DNA from: Ampelocalamus luodianensis
Taxonomy: Eukaryota; Streptophyta; Magnoliopsida; Poales; Poaceae
Direction: 5' to 3'
Assembly (NCBI GenBank): GCA_036346255.1
Contig: CM070625.1
Coordinates: 17,817,488-17,881,487, forward strand
Length of the DNA: 64,000 nt
A program made the translations under genes and the position numbers. The notes under the pieces are model-generated. The model searched no databases and was not told the DNA's origin. It worked only from the letters and a program-made list of their open reading frames with translations. This document shows, piece after piece, positions 43,301-53,100 of the stretch. Within the stretch, counting starts at the first letter, position 1, and each line of letters opens with the position of its first letter.

Positions 43301-46300
43301 ACTTTTATTACAAGCTATGGCCGAGCATGTGTTGTAGTTTGGCGGGCGGAAGGCCGGGGTGACCAAGCGATGATGCCACAGGGTGGGCGAGGTGGCGAGG
43401 CCGCAAGCGTGGGGCGTGGGCGAAGGAATGGTGTAGAGGTCCCGCGGCTATTGCGGCGAGTAATCACGCGCCCGTCAGTGGATCCTTATGAAAAAACCCA
43501 AAGCGTCAAACTTAATAGAACACTTATTATCACGAGTAAAGCGGCGAGCAGACGGCAAGTTGCGCGCTAGGCGGGAGCAATGAGGGCGTTCTTGAGGTGA
43601 AAATCGATGCCGACAATCGGTAAGGTGGATGTGCCACGGCGAGAAATGGGGATGGTCTTTGCCATTGCCTCGGTGATGAAAGAATTGTATTGAGGTAGGC
43701 GGGAGAGCGATATACCATCCGATGACGACATGTGGCGGTGGCGCGGTGTCGAGTACCCAATTGTTGGCGCCTGAGCGCCATTTAGTTCGAGCGATGTGAG
43801 CGGGCCGATCCCATCCGCGGCGCTGGGCTGCGGTGCGATCGGCGAGCAGCGTGGCTCGGCCAGGTGGGTGCAAAGCGTGTGCGCCGGGATGTCGGCCGTG
43901 AAGGGCGCCACGGCTGCTGCGGCGCGCCTGCGGTCGCCATTCTTCTTTGCATCGTGCCCGGGTAAAGCACATCGAGGCGGCCGTGAGTGCGCCGCGATTC
44001 GCCGCCGCCGCCAGTAAATTGCCGCGCGCCGCCTTTCTTCCGATTTGGTTGCCACTGTCGTGGCCGCCGCCGCCGCCTTAGGCGGCGTCTTCGACCGCTA
44101 TTACGAATCGTCGCCGCCACCGTGGCCGTGTCGCCGCCGGCGCCAGTCGTGGCGGTGGCGTGGCATGCCACCGCGGCGAGTGCCGGCGTGAAGCGCGATT
44201 TGGGCGACCTTGCGTTCGTTGGCGAGGCGGAGTTCATACGGACCCGACTTCGCGTGCGGTGGCGAAGTTGGGTAGCGGATCGGTCGGCGATGTTGTCGGA
44301 GTCTTTGGAGAAGCAAGGGTTGAGGCGCGTGGCGAGTTGAGGGCGAGTGCGAGTCGAGGCGGCGTGGCCAGCGTCATGCAACGTCGGCGGTGGCCTTCAT
44401 CTTCTGGCGATGCTCGTCGATGGAGAGTACCTGCGCCATGGAGTGGAACTCTTGGCCGAGGAAGGCGGCGCGGGAAGCCTTGTTCGCTGAAGAGCCCGAT
44501 GGCGACCCAAAGGCGATGGGCGATGCAGTCGGCGCGATGGCGGCGAGGGCGTCGTCCGCGACGGGCCGAGGAGCGGTGTGGGCGCAGGAGTCGGCGATCG
44601 CCAGCTGAGCATCACGTGGGTGTCGCGCGACGAGCCATTGACATGAGCGGCCGAACTTGCCGCGGGGAGAGGAAGAACGGAGACCAGCGGTTGAAGTTGG
44701 GTCGCTTCAACTCGAGTCACGGGGCGTGCGACTTGACGGCGATCGTCGCGTAGGAGCGGCGAAGATGGCGGCGCCGCGTCCCGATCCGGTGGAGGCCATG
44801 GTAGCACTTGATGACGAGAGGGCGTCGCCATGGCGGGGCTAGATGGGGTGGGGAGTGCGGCCGGTGGCGAGGAGGCGGCCGGCCGGGTGGGAGTGGCGCC
44901 GGTGGTGTGGGGTGGCGGCCGGTGGCGATGGCGCCGGTGGCGCGAGGTGGTGGTTGGGGTTGGGTGGGGTTGGCGGGAGGAGGCGGTCGGGAGGAGGAGT
45001 GCGGGAGGGGGGTGGCGGTAGGGGATGGAGGGTGGCGGGAGGAGGCGCGGGAGGAGGCCGGCCGGGAGGTGGCGGTGTAGGGGTGGAGGGGGTGGCGGTG
45101 TGGGGATGGAGGGTGGCGGGAGGCGCGGCGCGGGAGGGCCGGCCGAGGGAGGCGCGGGAGCGGGAGCCGGTGGAGGGTGGCCGGGTGGGAGGGGCGGCGC
45201 CGGTCGGGTGGGAGGGGCGCTAGGGTTGCGCCGAGATGGGGGGAGTGGCGGCTGTGGGGGAGGGTGGGCTAGGGTTTGGCCCAGAGTTGCTCTGATACCA
45301 TGTAGAATTAGATTGGGGGAATCACCACACTCAGGTATGAGGGGTGCCTTTCATATATATAGCCATGTACAGGTACAGGGGTACAAAGGTAATAATCCTA
45401 ATAGGACGGAGATCGACGTGCGATGCTATATGGAGCAGAATGTTGAACGACTAAAAGATAATATATACAGAAGATAAATGTAGCGGAGATGAGGATACTG
45501 CGGTGGATATGTGACCACACAAGGCGAGATATGTAGCGGAGATGAGGATACTGCGGTGGATATGTGGCCACACAAGGCGAGATCGAATATGCAATGAGGA
45601 TATATGTGATAGGGTGGGGGTAGCATCAATTGAAGAGAAGCTTGTTCAACATCGTTTAAGATGGTTTGGACGTCTCCAATGGAGAACTTCTGAGGCACCG
45701 GTATGTAGTGCAATTTTAAGACGTACTGAAAACGTAAGAAGAGGTAGAGGTCGACTAAGACTAACGTGAGAGGAAGCAGTTAAAAGAGATTTAAGGGATT
45801 GGAATATAGCTAAAGAATTAGTTTTGGATAGTAGCGTATGGAAGTTAGTGATCTATGTACCGGAACTATGAGAAGGTTTAGGGACTGTATTTTAGGCTCT
45901 CGGTTCAGATGACATGATGTACGGCTTAGGATTTTAGTTTTGTAGGCTTTTTTTAAACATTTTTATTTTATTTTATTTGCAAAACTCTCGTCTCTTTGAT
46001 TTTGAGGAGGTTTTATTCCTAGCCTACCTTGACTTGTTTGGGACCAAATGTTTTATTATTGTTGTTGTTGTAATGTCCTTGAGCATAACTGCATAAGAGC
46101 CCACTAGTGTATCGATGCATGTATGGCAAGTTCAGGAATAGCTTGTTCCATGTTCTTATACTACTGTACCTTTGTTAGATTAGTATCATCAAGCTGAGGC
46201 ATTGTGTTGCATTTGTATTTATAAATATGAGGCAGCGTGACTGCGTGAATATCCTGTCTATATTCATTTTTGCTTTTGCACTCAGGGCTAGCATTTTGTT

Positions 46301-46584
46301 ATGTATATGCAGGCATGCAGCATTTTTTTTTGGGTCGACTTATGTAGCCTTGACATGCGATTCATTATCTGTTACAGATCTACATTATGAAAGCTATTGA
46401 TGAGGATGTAAATGAGGCGGAGCCGGATGATAGGAACGCCGATGGGGATACAAAGGACACCAATCCAACCAAGGAAGATCCTGATCAGAAGGATTCACCT
46501 GTTGCTGAACACCATTCCAATCCTGAACCTCTAAAAGGCGCTAAAAGAAGAAAACTCCGTGGACGGCGTTATTTTGCTAATTAA
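37394..46584 (+). CDS. B3-domain DNA-binding protein, 7 exons, 289 aa
   Basis: Exons 37394-37483, 37762-37821, 37899-37997, 38425-38459, 38548-38719, 38817-39023 and 46378-46584 join in frame (870 nt with stop) and have GT-AG introns. The ATG follows a GA-rich leader. The N-terminus has a YEEERRKRVLGNLKHLE helix and the motif DLGISKMSKSLLQ; a basic linker KSRKKFEATTEVRRSSRAR follows. The B3 domain covers about residues 135-228, with SFVKTMVRSHVSSCFWL, then MVLEDEEGVEFDAVYIG, SGGWRGFSMHHNLEDGDSLV and FELVEPDRFK. The C-terminus is acidic, then basic (KRRKLRGRRYFAN). This is the small-B3 group of At3g19184/At5g42700 and rice Os05g0481400, probable nuclear DNA-binding proteins. The last intron (7354 bp) holds nested transposons, but its splice sites read well. 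It looks functional. Confidence 0.92.
39882..40533. mobile_element. hAT-like non-autonomous element inside the LINE
   Basis: It interrupts the LINE reading frame at a TTTGAGATCA site, repeated as TTTGGGATCA on the far side (39872-39881, 40534-40543; the core 8 bp suits hAT). Ends are inverted: AGGTTCAAAAAAGCG on the left against GAACCTTG on the right. Subterminal GCGCTAGACGC / GGCGGATTAAGCGG and AACGCCTAAGCGG words repeat in both orientations. No coding domain; 652 bp. Confidence 0.7.
40684..40788 (-). repeat. 3' LTR of copia element (105 bp)
   Basis: Plus-strand start TGTAGAATTAGATTGGGGG, end AATCTTAATACA. It contains TATATATAGCC and a GTACAGGTACAGGGGTAC palindromic stretch. It differs from the other LTR at one or two bases apart from the last two. 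Confidence 0.92.
40789..45300 (-). pseudogene. copia gag-pol relic
   Basis: Minus strand. 44830-43990 is Gag-like with FSKDSDNIADRSATQ and LANERKVAQIALHAGTR-type segments. About 43780-43740 has the protease-type LDT motif (GYLDT region mutated). 43155-42470 is integrase with CFQADNGTEFANNAITTFLT and a C-terminal VFDESVF. 42110-41700 and below hold RT pieces (ADDIILTA, EFAMTDL). 40930-40810 keeps RNase H tail words (ADIMTKGLP). The reading changes frame every 50-150 bp, mostly at short GC-rich indels. Long minus-strand ORFs such as 40813-41844 are partly in the right frame but are not intact proteins. Confidence 0.85.
45301..45403 (-). repeat. 5' LTR of copia element
   Basis: It begins TGTAGAATTAGATTGGGGG right after the PBS complement and ends AATCCTAATA. 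The terminal CA seen in the other copy is missing before the GGACG duplication. Confidence 0.9.
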
Positions 46585-47160
46585 TTACATCAGACTTGAA
46601 ATATAGGTACTTTGCACAAGTATGTTGCTGTATTAGCGATGTGCTTTCCTGTCAGGCCACCCGTTTTGCCTATTTTGTTGGCCTGTTCTTTCTTATATTA
46701 TGGGTGTTTACTAATCACACTTGCATTGCGGCAGCCGATATACTTGTCAACATAGTTAGGCCAAGATTACATGTAAAGGAATGTTTTGACAATCGAGCAT
46801 TCGAATCCCTCTGTATGATGCAAATCTGGTGTCACAAGTGCTGTAATGTTGGTTTCTCAGTGCTTCTGTGTACATGTTGGCATGTTGCAAGAGAGAATCA
46901 TTGCTCATGTCATTATGTGTGTACTGGAACCAAGAACTTCTGGAGCACACAACTATGTCCATATTCCTCGGCTGTTCATTACAGGAAGCCGATTAACAGA
47001 CCAGAAAGCAAAAAAGAAATGGCAAAAAAGCTCCTGTCACATTCTCTAGTTTACATCAAGGCCGAGCAATGTACAAAACAAGGGGCCTGGGAGTGCAAGT
47101 CCATAATGTTACAAAACATTGTTGCATATTTACAAGTAATACATTACGAAAACGCCAAGA
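46585..47160. other. overlapping 3' region between convergent B3 and kinase genes
   Basis: This 576-bp stretch separates the stop codon of the B3 gene (plus strand) from that of the receptor kinase (minus strand), and both 3' UTRs must lie here. A 195-codon plus-strand ORF (46596-47183) covers it but is cysteine- and hydrophobic-rich without domain features, overlaps the kinase coding end in antisense, and is probably chance. Confidence 0.6.
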
Positions 47161-50100
47161 TTACTGAGGAGTCACCATCCTAGAAAGCATGCCACTACTT
47201 GCATCAACACTGCCAGAACCAGAAGTTTGCGAGACGAAGAAAATCCCAGTTGCTGAAGAAGTTGACGTCGATTTAGTCATATCAGCTGAGTCTGTCTCTG
47301 GAGTTTCCAGCAGAACAAGCTCCACCTCTGGCATCATCCTCAAGATGACCTCAAGTTCTTGGACAATCTCCGACATGAAAGGCCTAGCATCAGTCTCATC
47401 CTGGCAGCACTTGGTTGCTAGTGAGAGGAACCTTCTGATGCATTCTGGAGGACACAAGCCCATCCGACTATCGATGATTTCGGAAATATTGCCTGACTTG
47501 TAAGCTTTGTTTACCTATGGCAAGGGCAAAATGTAGTTTTTCAGTTAACTATTGTTGTTTAACTTAAATTCGTATATGCTGAACTATATGTGCCTTTTTC
47601 TTCAAAGTAAGCACAAACACATGTTGAGTCCGCCCCTGATATCCCCTCATCAAAACTTATTATAGAGTTTAGAAAAAATTGTGTGTATCCCGAAAGATCC
47701 CCGCATCCTTTATTTTTAGTCAAAAAGTTGATCCAACTTTAATACAAGGTTAGATCCGACTCTAACATGACTGGTTATTTAGATTCTAATACTAACTCAC
47801 CAACACTTATCACCGATTGACAACCAAGGTTCATGATAATAACATACAGACCATGCTTTATATGGATTTTCAACGGATTTCCAATTGTTAACTAAAAGTA
47901 ATATTTAAAGCTGAAGATTGTGTACCTCTCTCACTATGTTTTTACCATGCTCAATTGGCTTCATCCCAGTCAACATTTCGAGAAAGACAACGCCAATGCT
48001 ATATACATCGCTTTTGTCCGTCAATTTATGAGTTAGGAAATATTCTGGATCAAGATAGCCCTACCAAATGAAAGGATATAGTATTACTTCCCTTAAAAAA
48101 CGATATAGTATTACTGCATAAGAAAGCATGGCAACTGCAATATTGCCGATGTAACTAACACATACTGGGGTGCCCTTAACAACGGTGGAAACATGAGCTG
48201 GCAATGTCCCTTCAACATCCGGTACTGGAGCCAGCCTCGAAATACCAAAGTCAGCCACCTTCGCGACGAATTTGGAGTCCAACAGAATGTTGCTGGCCTT
48301 CACATCACGGTGAAATATAGGGGGATTTGCTTCCGTATGTAGATACAGAATTCCTTTTGCGGCACCCAATGCAATGTGCAACCTCAAACCAAAACTGAGA
48401 GATCGTTTGGACTTCGCTGTGATTGGCAAATGATGTAAAAATAAGATGAGGTGCTTATAGTACTACTGTACTAGAATAATGTCAATGATAACAAGTCCAA
48501 GTCTGACACAATACACTTTCAAAAGGTACATACAAGCATGAATCACTGAAGAAATCACATCACATTATAAGATTCAGGAAGCTGATGACTGAATGGTTGA
48601 TCACTTGATCTTGATTTCAAAGTCCATGAGGCCCCAGTTTGGGTTGGCCAGGATTGGGCGGGATCCCATTCCTCCCAAATTGGGCCTAAGTGGAAAAGAC
48701 AAAAGTGTTGTGGTGCTTGGTTGGGTACAAGTCTGAGGACTGAGGGTAGGACGTTTACCCTCATCTAACCGTCGGCAGGGCTTTTCCCTGAGGTGGTAGA
48801 GAGGCTCTAATGCCTGATTTTTTTGAAGAGGAGGGATACTACATAACTTTGTTTATTTGTTTGCTTAATGACAAAGGATAACAATGCCGTGCTTATATAG
48901 TGTCGGCCACCTAACAATCCAATCTAATCTTTCCAACTATAAAAGATAACCTTCATAAGATAAGATCCTATCCCTCATAATAAATTATACCTAAGGAAAC
49001 TAATCAAACCACCTAGGGAAAATAGCTAACATTGGTACAGTACGCCGGGATCTTAGACCATAACATTATACCCCTCTGGGTGACGCAGCTCGTCCTTGAG
49101 TTGTCAGGTGGCTATGGACAAAGACCTTCGTGTCCCCATGTTGAACGCGTGGGGGGGGGGGGGGGCACGATGACTACACCACGTCGCATGGAAGGGGGTC
49201 AGCAAAGCCACGATGAACAACAATGAGGACATCAACCCTCCAGCGTTGGTTGATGTCGCAGCATTCACCGGTGGCAAGGGCAACCAACACAGGGCAGCAA
49301 CAACATCCTTCTCGCCCTAGGATGCAATGATTGTGGGAGAGTTGCGACGACGTCGCTGACCCCCACATGGCAACCGTTGCTCTCCACACCTTCAGAGGCA
49401 CGACGTTGACCGGCCGCGTGAAGATGGTCGTTGGACGACGACAAACTTCTTCATCGGTGAAAGCACCCATGGTGCAACCAAGGATGGCGTGGTTGACTGA
49501 GGAAGCTTCACCGGTGCTGGGGAAGGTGGTGGCGGTGTGACCATGGTGGTGATAGCGCCTCCTGCTGCTCCTCCACTTTGGGCAATGTCGCAGCCGGCAG
49601 GGATGGTGACTTGACCAGCGGTGGTGACATAGGAATCGTAGCGACATGCTGCGCCTTCTTGTCCTAGCCCGCCTTCAATTCCAACAATAAGGCCTTGATG
49701 TTGGTGCAGAGCTCAGTCCAACAATAAGGCCTTGATATTGGAGCAGAGCTCACTAGGGGATAACTTGTCAATGTCGGCATTCATGGCCTTGATCGCATTG
49801 ACCTTAATCCTATGGGTAACAAAAGCCATGGTGAGTGGCTCTGATACCAAATGTTGTTGCGTCTGGTTGGGTACGGGTCCAAGGACCGAGGGTAGGGCGC
49901 TCGCCCTCATCTAACCGCAGGTAGGGGTCTTCCCTGACGCAGTAGATGTAACATCTCAATTTTTGAGCTTTCAAAAATCTTTTTATGTAGTTTAGGTCCT
50001 CGAAATTTTTTACCAATTTTCCTTGAGTTAATAAAGCTTAATTAGGAATTTTCAAAATTAAAACAATTTAATATGAATAACTAAAACTTCAATTTAATCC

Positions 50101-53100
50101 AAAACAATTTTATTTGAGTTCTATGTGTTTGGTATTTATTTTGGCCCATTTTAATTTCCAGCCTTTTCTCTAAATCAAAAATCATTTCTAATTCCAATTC
50201 CTTCTTGGGGCGAATTGGCTCCCTCCCACTCTCTCCTCAGGCCGCCAGCCCATATCCTCCATCACCCACAGCCCAGCCCTACTTGGAGCATCGGCAACCT
50301 GCTCCATTCCCCGCCTCACCACCTGGCCCATCTCCCTTCTCCGTCCAGCCCAACTTCCCAAACCCTAATGTCGTCGGCCCATCTCGCCACCGCCCCTAGC
50401 CCCTGCCACCTCCATCGCCCTAGCCCACCTAGCAGCAACCGCTTCCGCTGCTACGCGTGCGTCGCCGCCCTCGGCGTGCACGCCAAGGCCTCAAGGCAAT
50501 AAAAGCCCCGAGCATCCTTGTTTTCCGCACCCTCGTGACTCGCTGCTTCCGTTTCCCTAGCCAACGCTGCCTGGGACGTCACTATTAGCCGCCGCCTCGG
50601 TCATCTCCTCCAAGTCCAGCGCCGCCCGTGCCGCGCCCGTTCTCCACCGTCGCCGCTCCTCGAATTGAGTCCTTCGGCCATCCGTATTGCCTCAACGTCC
50701 TCCGCCAAACTCAACAACCGGTTGGAGCTCCCGAGTGTTGGATCACCGATGCCAACTTCTTCCTCATGTCCGATTGCGCTCCGCCACCGAGAAACCTCGC
50801 CATCGTGTTCCCCGTCGCCTTGGTGAGTCCCTCACGAATCCGTTTGCATCATCCCATGTTCCACTTCCCGATCTACTATCCCATCTCTTGATTTCAAGTT
50901 TTGTTCACCGTGTGCAGAGATCGAGTCCATCGCTCCCAACTCTGACAGTCAACCTTCGCCGCCCGATTCCGCCGCTGTCGCTGAGCACTCGCCTTCGTCC
51001 ACCACATCACCACCTTCCCCGCGCCACATTCTATCCCATGCGCGTGTCCTCGTCGTTGTTCTATCGCCAAAACCACCTCACCATCCGTCGAGCTCACCCA
51101 CCGCCGCTCTCTGTCGCTCGCTCACTGGTGTTGTCCTTCGGTTGTCGCGCCCGTGTCACCGGGTTCGCGTCGTCCTCTCCACGTTGCACCCCCCTCCGAA
51201 CACTTCGCCATTGTCGCTACCACCGGTGACCATCGGGCCTGAGCACCGTCGGTGCCACGTCGCTGCCCCATCACTGCCACCTCTCTGCCACCTCTATGCC
51301 ATCCCCGCCTCATCAGCGCTCGTGTGGCACACTGAGCCCAAACCTTGGATCAAGATTTCTGTGGATGCGATCCACCATGTGCCGAGTCCCTTACACGTGG
51401 ACCCCACCTGACAATGCACTATGACATATACCTGGCTCGCCGTGAACCAGAACCCTACCTCGAGGAACCAGTCCATGGACCAGTGGACCACATGTTAGTC
51501 CCTCATCCTTTTCTGGAATTATTTTAATTCCCAAAACCCTTTTAATTTGTGGACCCACTTGTCAATTCTCTATCCCTTTTTCTTTTCCCGAATTTCTCTC
51601 CCGACCAAACTTCCGAGAATTCGTTCTCTCTCGTCCGAACTTCGATTGAACCGTCAAGTTTCTAAATTCATCTAAAATCAAGCCCTATCTTCCAGTACCA
51701 TTCATTTTTAATTTGGAGTTTTTTTTGTTTGTATTTGTGCTTTCTCCCTCGTTAGATGTTGATGTTCCGGAATCGTCTGAAGGAGCTGAAGGCTAAGGAA
51801 GTCGAAGACCGAAGATAAAAGAACAACAATGTTGCTATAGCAAGGCAAGTTGTGCTTTGATCATATAATTATCAAATGTTTTACTATTTCGGGATTATCT
51901 ATGCAACCTATTTGGTTTATGCATACCTTGTGAATTGTATGCCATGAACATTTGTCATCCTAGTTTGGTTAACTACTAGTTGGTAACTATTGTAGAACCA
52001 ACGTGGGTTGGTTAGACATGATTAATATGCGTAGCCTTGCAACGGATTATTGATATCATTTTGAAATGATAAACTCATACATGACTAAGTGATTATGAAA
52101 CGTCTTTTTGAATAGCTGTGTGTTGTATGTTATCACCTGTTGATGGTATGTGTTGCACTGTAATCACTGTAATCAACAGGGTGGAAAAAGGTTTAGACTA
52201 AGTGGAGTGGAAAGAACTGTGTGAATTGGGGTGTGTGTGCGTGGGAGCCGTGTGCTATAAGCTGTGTGCATCTATGTGAACATGCTCAGGGATTAATTGC
52301 ATCTTGTGGATAAGTGTGCAACCTCTGTAAAGTGTTAAACAATCTATTCAAATAACCACATCCGTGGTCATGAACATGCTCAGGGATTTCACACGAGGGA
52401 TAGATTTTATAAAACAAATCTGCGTGGAAAGCTAAGTGAATGTGATAGAAAGATTATGCTTTGCGCAAATGTTTAAATTATTGTTTACTTTTTATTATGA
52501 TTTTACTATGCTTTCAATCTATTATTCATATTCAAATGCAAATGTCGTTTTTTTACAAAATAACCTTAGTAGCCATATGCTTTGGAATAAGTCATCATCT
52601 ATACTTGCATTCTGTGGTACAACTTGCTAAGTACTCCAAGTACTCACTTTTGCTATAAACAGTATTGCTCAGTTGTTGAGGACTATATCAGTGCATCGTT
52701 GGTCAACAAAGACTACTTCAAGGATCGTGGAGAACTAGGTCGCGCTACCCAAGTCGATTACCTGTGAGCATATGGATGTACTACACTGAAGTTATTTTGT
52801 TTCTTTCCGTTGCAGCTTATTTGAGATATCCACCTTCTGAGGCATTAATCATAAGCTTCGACCATAAAGTCGCTATTCTGATAATTAATGTTAATTGCGT
52901 ATTTCTTAGTTATCTTTGCACGTGGAATGGTATTTTATCGATGTTGCCACTGTGTGTATTAGTGTGATCCTGGACTAGTGCAGTATACACAGATGGTCCA
53001 AATTTGCATATTCGGGTCCCGACAGTAGGAGTCTCTTGAGGCCTAATTTTAGTTGAGGAGGGAGATGAGAACTTTGTTTATTTCCTTGCTTAATGAGAAA

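Larger units (their letters stand above)
40684..45403 (-). mobile_element. Ty1/copia element with 105-bp LTRs, in B3 intron
   Basis: Near-identical LTRs flank 4.5 kb of GC-rich sequence (40684-40788 and 45301-45403). A target duplication GGACG (40679-40683, 45404-45408) is embedded in the host LINE. The complement of TGCTCTGATACCA directly left of the right LTR is the initiator-Met PBS, so the element reads on the minus strand. Integrase precedes RT, as in copia. It is defective through many frameshifts. 105-bp LTRs are at the short end for an element that still has a coding region. Confidence 0.9.
39190..46070 (+). mobile_element. RTE-like LINE relic in B3 intron, split by two insertions
   Basis: Three plus-strand blocks belong together. 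39190-39881 carries reverse transcriptase with QFGFMPGRSTMEAIFLTRQL and GLHMVFINLEKVYDK. The catalytic box region is degraded at about 39650 (LFANNVVLVDES). 40544-40683 continues with the ASGVLCDKK region. 45404-45860 carries RILRWICGHTRRDR, GVASIEEKLVQHRLRWFG and a C-terminal tail. The 3' end has TTGTTTGGGACCAAATG and a TTG-repeat tail (about 46020-46070), characteristic of plant RTE-type LINEs. A 53-bp tandem duplication lies at 45481-45586. The 5' part is missing. Confidence 0.88.

Noticed and set aside
46596..47183. 195-codon plus-strand ORF downstream of the B3 gene
   Set aside because: It lies in the shared 3' UTR region, ends inside antisense kinase coding sequence, has no recognisable domain, and its composition fits a chance ORF.
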